This document shows positions 33,708 through 45,262 of a stretch of DNA of 64,000 nt, piece after piece. Each line of letters starts with the position of its first letter. Position 1 is the stretch's first letter. The notes beneath the pieces are model-generated. The model was not told where the DNA came from and searched no databases. It saw only the letters and a list, made by a program, of their open reading frames with translations. The translations under genes and the position numbers were made by a program. Origin of the DNA: Thinopyrum elongatum (lineage: Eukaryota; Streptophyta; Magnoliopsida; Poales; Poaceae); the NCBI GenBank assembly GCA_011799875.1, contig CM022302.1, forward strand, positions 324,491,114-324,555,113, in the 5' to 3' direction.

Positions 33708-35282
33708 CATATCCAGCGTATCTATAATATTTTATTGTTTTGTGCTATTATATTATCAATCTTGGATGTTTTATATGCATTATTATGCTATTTTATATCA
33801 TTTTTTGGGACTAACATATTAACTTAGTGCCCAATACCAGTTGCTATTTTTTCCTTGTTTTTGTCTTTACAGAAAATCAATAACAAACGGAATCCAAATG
33901 GCACGAAACTTTTTGATGATTTTTCTTGGACCACAAGATACCCTGGAAGCTTCGGGAGGAGGCCAAAAGGTTCACGAGGCAGCGACAAGCTCAGGGGGCG
34001 CGCCCAGAGGGTCACGTCGACCAAGCTTGTGGGCCCCCCTGGCTCTTCTAGCCCTAATTCTTCTTCTATAAATACCCAAATATTCCCCAAGACCATAGGG
34101 CACACCAAAAATACTTTTCCGCCGCCGCAAGTTTCTGTCTTCATGAGATCCCATCTGAGGACCTTTTCCAGTACTCCGCCGGATGGGGATTTGATCACGG
34201 AGGGCTTCTACATCAACCTTGCTGCCCTTCCGATGATATGTGAGTAGTTTATCACAGACCTATAGGTCCATAGCTAGTAGCTAGATGGCTTCTTCTCTCT
34301 CTTTGATCTTCAATACAATGTACTCCTCGATGTTCTTGGAGATCTATTCGATGTAATCTTTTTTTGTGCTGTGTTTGTTGGGATCCGATGAATTGTGGGT
34401 TTATGATCAGATTATCTATGAATATTATTTGAGCCTTCTCTAAACTCTTTTACCCATGATTTATATAGCTTTGTATTTCTCTCCGATCTATTGATTTGGC
34501 TTGGCCAACTAGATTGATTTTTTTTTCAATGGGAGAGGTGCTTTGTAATGGGTTCAATCTTGTGGTGCTCAGTCCCAGTGACAGAAGGGGACATGACACG
34601 TATTTGTATTGTTGCCATTAAGGATAACAAGATGGGGTTTGTTCATATTGATTGGATCTATCCCTCTACATCATGTTATCTTGCTTAAGGCGTTACTCCG
34701 TTCTTGTTAACTTAATACACTAGATGCATGCTGGATAGCGGTCGATGTGTGGAGTAATAGTAGTAGATGCAGCTAGGAGTCGGTCTACTTGTCTCGGACA
34801 TGATGCCTATATACATTATCATTGCCTTGGATATCGTCATAACTATGCGCTATTCTATTAATTTCTCAACAGTAATTTGTTTACCCATCCTATGGTTTTT
34901 TTCAAGAGAGAAGCCTCTAGTGAAAACTATGGCCCCCGGGTCTATCTTTTATCATATTATTTTTAGATCTACAAAATCAAAAACACAAAAATAATTTGCT
35001 TCAATTTATTTACTTTTATATTATTTCACACTTTTATTAATCTTTTATATATATCACTATCATATCTCATCCTTGCAAGTAACCATGAAGGGATTGACAA
35101 CCCCTTTATCGCGTTGGGTGCAAGTATTTGTTTGCTTGTGTAGATACAACTATTGGAGACTTTTGTGTTCCTCCTACTAGATTGATACCTTGGTTCTCAA
35201 CTGAGGGAAATAATTATCTCTACTTTGTTACATCACCCTTTCCTCTTGAAGGGAAAAACCAATGCAAGCTCAAGAAGTAGCA

Positions 35283-37250
35283 AAGCACAAAGGTTCCTGA
35301 TTCCACAGGTAACTTTTGGGCAGCACACTTCGACAAGTGATCAGCAATGATGTTCTCCGCGTGGCGGGTATGCTCTGTTTGCAACCCATCAACGTGCTCC
35401 TCCAACTTCCTCACTTCATCCACATATGCTTCCATCAACGGGCTTTGATAGTCCTTATTCACCTACTTCACAACAAGTTGTGAATCTCCGCGAACAATCA
35501 ACTTTCTAATTCCCAATTCCACCGCAGTTCTAAGACCGGCAAGGACCCCTCATACTCCACGGTGTTGTTGGTTGCTTTCTCCGTGGGAAAGTGCATTTGA
35601 ACCACCTACTTGAGGTTTTCTCCTATGGGTGCGACAAGCAGCACTCCAGCACCGGCGCCTTGTAGCGAGAAGGCACCGTCAAAGTACATGTTCCATTCCT
35701 TCTCAGCCTCTTTGCCGGGGAGAGCTGATTCTGGGATTTCTTCGTCTAGCATTGGTGTCCATTCTACAATGAACTCTACCAAGGCTCTGCTTTGGATAGT
35801 CGAAGTGCTTTCGAACCTGAGTGGAAAACTTGACAATTTCAACGCCCACTCCACTATCCTTCCGGTTGCCTCTGGATTCCTCAAAATACGCTACAACTGG
35901 AAGCGAGTGATGATAGTGATCTCATGTGCTTGGAAGTAGTGATGCAGCTTTCTCCATGAGGAGATCGAAAAGCAGCTTCTGCACACTAGAGTACCTTGAT
36001 CTAGCTCCTTGCAAGAGGGAACTAACAAAGTACACTGGCCGCTGCACCACCTTCTTCTTCGCAATTATTTGTTGATCCATTTCTTTAGCTTGCACCATTT
36101 TTGTATTGCCGGCGTTGGGATTTGCCGGGGAACATTCTGCCTCGTCGTGGGATGGACTTACCGCTGTTGTTTCTTCATCACTAGCTTCTCTCTATGCCAC
36201 TAGTGCGGCACTGGCCACCTAGTTAGTTGCCGCTAGATACAACAACAACGGTTCCTATGGCTTAGGCGCAACTAAGGTTGGCGCAGAGCATAGGTACCTT
36301 TTCAGATCTTGCAGCGCAGCCTCCGCTTCCGGAGTACATTTTACTGGAGCTGCCTTTTTCAGTATCTTGAAAAATGGTAGGGCGCGCTCAGCAGATCTTG
36401 AAATGAACCTACTCAAAGCAGCAACACAGCCGGCAAGACACCGCAAATCTTTGACAGTCTTGGGTGCTTGAATCTGCTCGATAGCCTGTATCTTGTTGGG
36501 GTTTGCTTCTATTCCCTACTGAGACACGAAGAATCCGAGAAGCTTGCCGAATGGAACACCAAACACACACTTCTCAGGGTTGAGCTTCATATTGATTTTG
36601 CGTAGGTTTGTGAATGTTTCTTATAAATGTTGAACAAGGGTTTATTTGTCCTTGGTTTTGACTACTATATCATCCATATAAGCTTCTATGTTCCTGTGCA
36701 ACTGTGGCTCAAAACCAATTTGGATTGCCCTTGCAAATGTTGAACCAACACTCTTTAGTCCGAAAGGCATTCATACGAAGCAGTACGTGTCACATGGAGT
36801 AATGAACGCACTTTTATCCTCATCCTCCTTAGCCATGAATATCTGATGATATCCAGAATATGCATCAAGGAACCAGAGAACTCACAGCCAGCAGTGGAGT
36901 CTACAATTTGATCAATGAGTGGCAAAGGGAAAGGATCCTTCGGGCATGCTTTATTGAGATCTGTGTAGTCGATACAAAGTCTCCATTTCCCATTTGCCTT
37001 GCGCAAAACCACTGGGTTTGCCAACCAAGTTGGGTGTAGCACTCCTCTAACCAAACCAGCCGCTTCAAGTTTCTTAATTTCTTCTGCAATGAATTGTTGT
37101 CGTTCCAAAGCTTGCTTTCTGACCTTCTGCCTGATGGGCCGAGCGTGGTAACAAACAGCAAGGTGGTGCTCAATTACCTCCCTGGGAACACCGGGGATGT
37201 CAAATGGTTGTCACACAAACACATATACATTCGTCCGCAGGAAGGGAATG
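35283..37250 (-). pseudogene. E reverse transcriptase, RNase H and extra RNase H
   Basis: On the minus strand RT starts near MERQQFIAEEIKKLEAAGL, then ANPVVLRKANGKWRLCIDY and NKACPKDPFPLPLIDQI. It is frameshifted near 36870-36900, and an AYMDDIVV box follows near 36670. The second, Tat-type RNase H reads WNMYFDGAFSLQGAGAGVLL and later MNKDYQSPLMEAYVDEVRKLEEHVD, ending KLPVESGTFVL at the H insertion. The extra RNase H domain is a recognised mark of the Tat group. Multiple frameshifts and stops disable it. Confidence 0.85.
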
Positions 37251-37261
37251 AGCGTGCTTTC

Positions 37262-38113
37262 CTATTTCCTGTCGAGAGTGGCACTGATGGTGAACGTACC
37301 ACCAGTGTCGTCCTCCCTCACCGGCACCTTATTTGTCGTAGGTGGAGTAGCTTTGGACCTTTTGCCAGTAGAGCTCTCCGGCAAGTCTTCAATGGGCGTG
37401 CAACACTCCGAAGAGGTGTGCTTTCCAGAATTCTCGTTGGATGTCTTACCGGGCTTCGTGCTCTTCTTTTTCTTGGCGGAAGTGATGGCCTTGACGGTCT
37501 CTGCTGCAACTGCATCTCTATAAAGCTTGTCCATGCATATGACTGCATCTTTCTGATCAGAGCTGATGGACATGACACCCATTGGCCCTGGCATCTTCAG
37601 CATGTTATAGGCATAATGGGATGCTGCCATAAACTTAGCCAGCGGGCGACCAAGAATCCGATTGAACGGCAAGGGGATCTTAACAATGGCAAACACTATT
37701 TTCTCTGTTCGATAGTTCAGTTCCCCGCCAAACGTCACCGGCAGCATGATCTTCCCCTTGCGCTGGCTCCTTCCCGGGTTAATCCCTTGGAAAGTCCCGG
37801 TTTTCCTGAGCTCTTCCGCAGGGATCTGCAGCCTCTTGATCACCTCCAGAGAGATCAAGTTCAAGCCTGCCCCACTGTCAACTAACACTTTCATGACCTT
37901 GAGGTTGCGTATTGTTGGTGAAACCAACAATGGCAAGTACCCGACTAAAGTTGTGCGATCAGGGTGATCCTCAGCATCGAAATTGATAGGCGTGTAGGAC
38001 CACTTGAGGGGCTTCTGAGCATCTGCTGTCGGCTCCGCTGCATTGATCTCACGTGCCCACTTTTTAAGCTGACGGTGAGAGGAATGCAAAGATGCACCCC
38101 CATCAATGCACAT
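37262..38113 (-). pseudogene. E protease region
   Basis: This is an open frame of 283 codons with the aspartic protease motif VLVDSGAGLNLISLEVIK and LPVTFGGELNYR, ending in the linker before RT. GRPLAKF lacks one residue compared with GRPALAKF in K, a 3-bp loss. The role is cleavage of the polyprotein. It overlaps the C-terminal gag frame (37945-38541), so a frameshift lies between them. Confidence 0.7.
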
Positions 38114-38804
38114 GGCCTCTGCTGCCTTCTGGAATTCATGTTCACTTGGCTCATCGTCATCTTCTTCTTCACTTTCTTCATCTGTTTCTTTATTTTCCCT
38201 GCCCCCGCAGGTTTCTTCTTTTGTTGATTAACCTTGCCGCGGCGCCCTCCTCGGCCGCCGTGACCCTTCTTGCCGGATCCACCCGTACCATCCTGACCCT
38301 TCTCCTTATCGCGCTTCTCATACTCAGCCTTTTGCTTTTCAACCAGCTGTTTGACTTGTCGGCACTCTTGGAGGTCATGACCCTTGGTACGGTGAGTCTT
38401 GCAGTATGGCCCATCAGACTTGCCGGCCTTCTCGGCCGCCGCAGCCACCTGACAATCAACGCACACAGCAGCTTCCTTGCCAGAGCTCTTTGTCTTTGTT
38501 TTCTTGGCGGGACTAGAATTGCCGGACCCTTCTATGGCCATAACTGACTTGCCCTTGCGCTTCCTATTGCGCCTTCAGCCTATCATCTTTGGGGCGGCGT
38601 CATCGTCGTCCTCAAAATCGACTTCGGCACCAGCATCTTCCCCAGGGAGCCTTCTACCTTCCTCTGCACATGCACATTTGTCCGCCAATGTGTAGAGCTC
38701 GTTGACGGTCTTCGGCAGCCGTATATTCATCTTCTCCGCATCTTGCGATTGCGCACATTCATGTGGAATGCAGTAATCACAGCCGCAGGGTGCACATCTT
38801 GTAT
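38114..38804 (-). pseudogene. E gag C-terminus with zinc knuckle
   Basis: Segments are DVHPAAVITAFHMNVRN and RLPKTVNELYTLADKCACAEEG, then an acidic stretch. A knuckle follows, reading YCKTHRTKGHDLQEC, spaced C-x2-H-x4-H-x4-C rather than the usual CCHC. A Lys/Gly-rich basic stretch comes next. There are frameshifts between segments. It is split from the N-terminal gag at 42117 by CACTA J, whose removal restores continuity. Confidence 0.8.
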
Positions 38805-38807
38805 GTT

Positions 38808-41800
38808 CACTACAACAAGAACCCCTGTATAGCAACGCATATCTACCAACGGTACCAGCCTATGTGTTGTTTTGTTCAACCTCCCACCTCTACACGTAGT
38901 GCTGACTTCCTCGTTGCCTTCAAAATAGCTAACCTCCACATGCCCACCTCCACCTTATTTTGTGTACCTCCTCCGTCCAAACATTGTTACAGAAAAAAAT
39001 CAATATTTTGCCTATCCCATCTCTCCCCCTCCCCTGATTCCTCTACTACCCGAGATCCATAACCACGACGCTGCCGCCTCCACCTTCGATTTGGGGTAAC
39101 TCCGGCGCTCTGCCGTGCCATAGCTCACTGGCCCTGCTCCCCCTTAGTGCTTCTGGCCAATCCTCCTCCACGGCGACGTCCTCCATGCCCCTGCTCATGT
39201 CTCTACATCAACCCTAGTCGGCACGGGTCGCCGACGCAGCTCCTACCCCTCCGGTTTGTCGGCTCACTAACCCCCACATCTCCGGATGCGCGGTTGCCGC
39301 CATAGGCTCGACGGTGCTGCTCCGCCTCGTCAACCTCAACCCCGACGCCGATTTTTTAGTGAGACACTTCTCCCCTCTGTTCCACTCTGTTCTTATCCTC
39401 TCTGTGCTTTATGTGGCAGGGCTATCTAGGGTTTGCCGTCATGGCGTCGTAGATGACGGCTAGATATATATACCTACGGCAGTACGGCGCCTCTCCCCAG
39501 GGAGGCTGCCATGGTCGCCTACTGCCTACCCCACCGCTCAGCAGGATTATCTCCCTGAAGAACATGACCGTTCCCTTATTCCCACCAATCTATTCCCCCC
39601 TAATTTACAACATGGTGGCTTCTATAATTCCATTGGCATTTGGTGCCCTAGCTTCTCTAACCTTCCACATGTGCCATCGGTGGACCAATTACTGTACTTA
39701 AATTATGGCGTGATCCTCAATTTTTTTGTTGTTGAAGGAAACCTGATCCTCTAATTTTGCTATGCATGTTTCTGCTGGTGATCCTCTGCTTTAGTTGTGC
39801 AGACCATAATTGTGTTTGCACCTATATTAACCATATATATGTACTTATTTCTCTAGACATCTATCATACTCTTGAGTGTTAGATTATACTACAAAACAAA
39901 ATAATTGTTTTGCCTCGGATGACTATTCACCAGTCTTGTTCATATCAATGCTTGCATCCTTCGAGGCCTCTCGGTAGAGTATCTAGTTTTCCGTGGAAAC
40001 AAGGGTGATCACGCATTATTTATTCACTCCTGTTACTAAAGCTTCTGTTGTCAAGGAGACAGTGATATTCTAAGTGCATAGCTACTCCTTCGTCAGTAAT
40101 ATTAAGCATTATTATATAGAATGGCATATTAAAAATCCATATAGATCACAGTCTAGACATCTCACACTTGCTAGCAGGCGAAAGTATGTAGGTAAATTTG
40201 ATCCATTTGAATGATTTTGTTTAACTTAAAGTACTTCTAAATTATGAAATCTTTGTATTTATTTGCATGTTATGATGAATTGCAATCTTTTTAAGATCAG
40301 AAGGGTGCATCACAACAAAGAATGCTTCGTGAGATGCCACAGTACATCTTTTATTCTCACTAGTATGTGAATTTTAAGTTGTTATTTAGTGAACTATGGT
40401 CTTGCAGGTTTACACAATATTAAAGATACAAAGCTACCTGAGGTAATCAGATTACGCATTTGCATGAGTGCTGCAACATGTGAAGATAAATAGGACCAGC
40501 GATGATGGCAGCACGACAATGGCATCATGTAGGTGTGGTGATCATCGATCCCTTCTCTCTTTCTGTTTGTGGGCGGCGTGTGTATATGGATTCATCTTTC
40601 TGTTAATTGTTCATTTAGATTGATCTCTCTCTCCCAGCACGTTTATCAATGTATTTGATACCATCTTAGAAAAGATTGATTAGTTTTCATGTCAACTCTT
40701 TCTAGATTATTTCAGATGTGATGTCTCGATTAGAAAAATAATATCACTGTAGGTATTTTCTATTGTAATTTGTGTAAGTGTTTTTCATGTTGTGCAATAG
40801 TAATTCTTTTCTCTCTCTCTCTCAGGAATCTTAATTATTGACCCATATGATTGTAGGATAATAACTTTAACAACTCTTCTATGCCTCTGCCTATTCATAT
40901 GCTCTGACTTCAGAAGTACAAACCACCAAAAAGGTAAGATCCAAAGTAATCTAGAGCCTTTTCTAATTTATATTTTGTTTTCTACAATTTGCAATGAATG
41001 TATATATGTGAACATGACCCAGTATTCAGAAGCATAAGATGTGGTTCGCTTTAGTATCACTTTCACATTTAGCCCAATCTCTTCACAATTTATGATGGAT
41101 GTATGAATGTGAACATGACCCAGTATTCACAAGCATAAGTTGTGGTTAGCTTTATTATCTCTTCCACATTTAGCCCAATCTGTTCACCCATTGCAATCAA
41201 CATTATTAATTGAATAATTGGCTGGGCATTCACTATACCAAATTTACAGGAATATATGCTAAATTATTTTTTGGTACTTGCATGTTTTTCCCTTTGCTTA
41301 TATTTTCTGTATCTAAATTTGTACATAAGCCCAAAGGGATAACCTCGAAATAAGAAATAACATCTTGGCTGATACCTTGCACTTTAAATTCGTCCAGAAT
41401 TTTTATTATCCAAAGTACTATGTTAACTGTTCATATTTCCTTCATTGCTTGCAAAAAGATGAAGAATGTGCAATTTCTTATGGCTGCAACTGGCAGGAAC
41501 TATCTTCAGGATATCCAATATGTTATAGCTGATGCCAAGAGAGACTGATCATTTTGGTTTTAGTTAATGAATGTTGAACATGTCAGTCTAGATGCTCATG
41601 TGATGAGCTTAGTTTTTGTTTCCTTCAATGAAGCTTCGATCTGTTTCTATGTAGAGTGCACATGTTCTCGTTAAACACATGTGTACAAGCTGAAGGTGTT
41701 CTTTGTAAAGCAACAATGTGTTCTTTTGATGGTGTTCTTTATAAAACAACATTGTTGATTTAATATATGAGGTCTTTTTTTACTATATTCCATCTCCTGT

Positions 41801-42116
41801 GCACTACCAACATTGCCTGATAATCTACGTAGCAACTATTTCAAGGGTTGCAATTATTTGTTTTCGCCAATTGAAAATCCATTTGTGCAGGGTATCACCA
41901 ACCCATACGAAGTGTTGTTCAGCTTTAGTTTATACGTTGCTTGCTTACAACACTTATACACACCAGTTACCAACGCATGTATATGCGTTGTTGTTGACCC
42001 TTCCAACGCCACCAACGGCAACACATACAGATCCGTTGGTGTAGACCGTACCAACGCTTATATGGACATATGACAACGCATAGATGCGTTGCTGAAGGGG
42101 TGTTCCTGTTGTAGTG
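38808..42116. mobile_element. Non-autonomous CACTA transposon J with gene-like cargo
   Basis: It begins CACTACAACAAGAACCCC and ends GGGGTGTTCCTGTTGTAGTG, an inverted repeat pair. The 3-bp target duplication is GTT (38805-38807 and 42117-42119). Subterminal CCAACG/CAACGCAT motifs are frequent in the first 60 and last 150 bp. There is no transposase. The interior has a GC-rich block (39050-39420) followed by AT-rich DNA with exon/intron-like texture and poly-T tracts up to about 41660. It may be captured host DNA; I do not recognise a product. Confidence 0.85.
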
Positions 42117-43568
42117 GTTGTGATGCACACGGCTGAATCTTGGGATGTACTTGCGTAGATCTTCTCCTTCTCTTTGTGGGATCACTTGTAAATCACTGGG
42201 CTGTCCGGGGCCCTTCTGGCCATCAGTAAAGTCACCAAGGAACTCATTGCATAGATCCGACCACGAAGAAATGGAGTTCTCTGGTAAGTTCATCAACCAG
42301 GATCTCACATTGGGTTTGAGTACCAATGGAAAATAATTGGCAAGGAAATTTTCATCCCATCCTCCAGCAGCTTGCACAGCAATCATGTATATGCTGAGGA
42401 ATTCTGCTGGGTTTAGCTTGCCATCGTACTTGTCTGGCACTTCTGGTTTGAACGCCCAGACGGACGGCCAAAGGACTTGCCACGGCACACGCGTGAAGGC
42501 AGGGCACACAACCTCATAAGGTAGGTACCCGCCAACAGCGAGCGCTGGCTCATCGACGACTGTACCGTTGCGCTCAGCGGCTTGGCGGCGCGCCTCCCGG
42601 CGTCGCTGAATGGTGGTACGAGCATCCTCTGCCTGTCTATCTAGCAGCACTTGCCATTGGTCTTGCTGCATCCGCGGGACTGAGGAGGCCATCGACACAT
42701 CATCAGGCTCGATTGTTCGCTGGGTTTGCTGATGCTGCTGTCGGGGTTGATGCCATGGAGGCGACTGCACCGTTGGTGCCCCTCCTATTACACAACCGTC
42801 AGTTTGGATTATGAGTGCTGTTTGCGGGCACCATGAGGGCTCCACCACCTAGGACTTGTTTGCTTCTGCGAATCCAATCAAGCTTTGGATGGTGACTCTC
42901 CACTCATCGATCTTGTCCGCTGTTGGAGGGAAGTTCAACAGCAATTGGGCTCGCGCCATCGCCTCTCTCACCGTTGAAGGCATGTTGGAGTGTGAGGAAC
43001 GCAATGTCGCTTGACTCCTGGTAGAGACAGCAGGAGCGGCATTACACTTGCCACCGTACAGCGGTGGTGACAGCGGGTTGGCGTGGCGGGGGTGGCACCT
43101 GAAGATCTTGGACTTGATCAACAGGCTCTTGCCAAGCGGGCGTTGTTGCGCATGATCGACAGTGCCGCTCGGAGTCACGCCACATCCATCTCGCGATGGA
43201 TGCCGAATGTGCTTGGACATTGTTTCCCTCGCCGCCGCCATAGTCGCCGCAGCGGGAGGATCTCGTCTTGCGCCCGACCGGACAGTGTTGCTCTGATGGT
43301 TGTGCTCACCGGTGTGCTGAGGAGGCGGGAGCTGCGTGCCAGCGGCTCCTACGCCGTTGTTGGTATCTTCGTCAGAGCGTCGTGGAAGGTGACCACCCGT
43401 TCCCGCTGCAGTGGGCCCAACAACCGCGGGGCCTGCGTTGGTCGTGCCTGCCACGACGTTCGCGCCGTCTGTGGTGGTGGCGCCGCCTGCGCCACCTGCA
43501 GCAGCGTGGGAAGGAATGTTGGACGTTGAGGGATTCGTCGCCATGGGGCCCTTCTTCTTGGGCGCCAT
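42117..43568 (-). pseudogene. E gag N-terminus, one in-frame stop
   Basis: It starts MAPKKKGPMA at 43568. A long low-complexity Ala/Gly/Thr stretch follows. After a TAG at 42849-42851 the same frame continues with RQAEDARTTIQRRREARRQ. The Ty3 capsid domain (WAFKPEVPDKYDGKLNP, SIYMIAVQAAGGWDENF, SSWSDLCNEFLGDF, PQREGEDLRKYIPRF) runs up to the J insertion. The family role is particle assembly. The start is chosen because it is the first ATG after the PBS, 74 bp downstream. Confidence 0.85.
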
Positions 43569-43642
43569 GGATGATGAACATTGTGATGAAACTCGATGAA
43601 ATCAACACATCGTTCGTTGATTGAGGTCCACGCCAGTGAATC

Positions 43643-43662
43643 CCCCTACCTGGCGCGCCAAA
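43643..43662 (-). promoter_or_regulatory. Primer binding site of E
   Basis: TTTGGCGCGCCAGGTAGGGG on the minus strand lies 2 bp inside the 5' LTR. An identical site is present in L. I cannot name the priming tRNA with confidence. Confidence 0.7.
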
Positions 43663-43664
43663 GA

Positions 43665-44533
43665 TGTCGGTGTGGAACGACTATCTATGGGGTGATCCAA
43701 CCCCTTTGTGGTTCGGCTAGGGGTTGCACAAAGCACAGAGAGCACAATCAACGGGCGATGCAGGGGTCTTTTACCTAGGTTCGGGACACCTTTGGGGTGT
43801 AACACCCTACTCCTGCTTTGGTGTATTAGGAATGTGGAAGCACAAGTACAAGGAGCGCTTTCCCCCAGCAAGGCGTAAGGAGAAGGTAGCTACACATGCA
43901 AGTGTCCATGGGGGTTGGATGGGTTTGAACCCTTGTAAAGGTTGCCATGGCCCTCCTTTTATAGCTCAAGGGGTCACCACAGTGGCAAAAAGGTAACTAC
44001 ATGTTGATTTGATAGCAACAGTGCTATCATACCTAACTCTGGTAACTAGGACAAGAAGCATTTAATGCATCACTAGGTGTCATGAAGAGGAGAAGCCCCA
44101 GCAAGGATGCTGCACCGCTTACCCAGCTAACTCCTATTATCTTGAGATGCCAATTGAACGGGTGTCGATAAAGGTAATAATCCTTCCGATGAGCTGACAC
44201 ATGTCCGGCAAGCCTTACCTAACTGCCTGCGGGCTTGACACCTCACTAACCAGCGACCAGCTATTCAGTGAGGTTGAGCGCTGGTAGCTGGCGGGGCTTT
44301 GCCAGCCAAAGAGCTTGTCGGGCCTTCGCCTTGCCGGCTTGGCCTTGCTGGCAAGAGCTGCTCCTATAGTTGATCTTGTGGCTTGTCTTGATCTTCTTGA
44401 TGCGCTCCTTGATCACTCGAAGAGCGACTTCTTTAACTTGGGCATCTGCTTCTAACCCTCAGTTTTGCAGGGGAGCTGCTACTCGTCTGTGCATAGGTCA
44501 GGGTACTAAACACCCATGTTTAATACACCGACA
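43665..44533 (-). repeat. 5' LTR of element E
   Basis: It is 869 bp, TGTCGG...CCGACA, with the TATA context (CTCCTTTTATAG) near 43950. It is followed by target duplication CCGAC. Confidence 0.9.
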
Positions 44534-44662
44534 CCGACCTGTAGTTTCGCCCCGAGCATCGGTGCCGGTCTCCACAACCGCGGCCAAAGCAGGAGTATGA
44601 TGCCGCGGTGAAGCTCTCACTACAACAGCAGAAGCACGAGCCCGGCCTCTCCCTCTCGCCGT
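44534..44662 (-). pseudogene. Antisense B3 gene of B, N-terminal part with lost start
   Basis: This is 43 codons matching E's MARGRGRARA start, but the initiator is ACG instead of ATG (44662-44660). It reads RGRGRARASAVVVRASPRHH and on to TTGR. Element E is inserted at 44533/44534 and the frame resumes at 7161 with GHGRRDTRGRGSQ. Confidence 0.75.
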
Positions 44663-44728
44663 GGTGGTGACGGATGCTGGGAAGATGGAGAAGAGAGAAG
44701 TGGATGAGCATCGCCTTCCTCAACCCCT

Positions 44729-44736
44729 CTTTTATA
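44729..44736 (-). promoter_or_regulatory. TATA box of the B antisense gene
   Basis: TATAAAAG on the minus strand lies 67 bp upstream of the former start at 44662. The following 44737-45262 is the antisense promoter region plus PPT and matches E 8017-8524. Confidence 0.65.
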
Positions 44737-45262
44737 GAGGGACGCATGGGGGCTGGCTCTCCACCATTTAGGGCAACTACCCCATTCCGCCAGTCCCGCG
44801 CTCTGCATTCCTGGCTGGCGCATTACTACAGCGACTGCCCAATCTCGCCAATACGACGCCCTGCCTCCCCTGTCAGCGCACTACTCCCACGACCGCCTCT
44901 CTCCACCAATCCCATGTTCCGCATATGACGCGCGTCGTGGGAAGAGATGCGGTAAAGGAGGAAGTAATGGCAGATGCGGCAGTCACCTTTGGCCACCCGT
45001 GATCATGACTCATCGGAGCCACGTCCAGCAACAACCTGTGCGCGCATTCGCCCCTGGTTTCTACACACATGGTGGGTATTCATCCGGCAATTCGGAATGC
45101 TGAAGGGAGGCTCGAGATGGACACGAGACAGATTAATGAAAAGAAAAGAAGATCTCAAGAAACAAAAGTCATTTCAACAAAATCCACATTGCCTGTCTAT
45201 GCATTATTTGGGCCCAGCCCAACAATGCCCGGCGGCACGTGTGGCCTAAGCCCGAGGGCTCC

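Larger units (their letters stand above)
19651..35282 (+). mobile_element. Solo LTR H, Sabrina type, split by chromovirus G
   Basis: H consists of 19651-19660 (TGATACGTTT) and 33708-35282 (...AAGTAGCA). Its target duplications are GAGCA (19646-19650) and AAGCA (35283-35287). The total H length, about 1.58 kb, matches F and the D LTRs. The TATA box is at 34067-34074. H sits in E's pol spacer, and joining its flanks restores the pol reading frame seen in K near 51790. Only 10 bp of H lie left of G, so it is easily missed. Confidence 0.75.
7162..44533 (-). mobile_element. Complete Tat-lineage retrotransposon E, heavily nested
   Basis: Both LTRs are present (3' at 7162-8016, 5' at 43665-44533), with identical target duplications CCGAC at 7157-7161 and 44534-44538. 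Read on the minus strand after removing insertions: 5' LTR, PBS, gag, protease, RT, RNase H, extra RNase H, integrase, 3' noncoding region, antisense B3 gene, PPT, 3' LTR. Inserted later are J (gag), H with G inside (pol spacer), D (antisense gene) and F (antisense promoter). The two LTRs differ visibly, with about 16 differences in the first 210 bp by eye, so the insertion is not recent. Confidence 0.9.

Noticed and set aside
38092..38547. + strand ORF of 151 codons over E gag
   Set aside because: Opposite strand of the gag knuckle and Lys/Gly-rich region; Leu-rich shadow, not a membrane protein.
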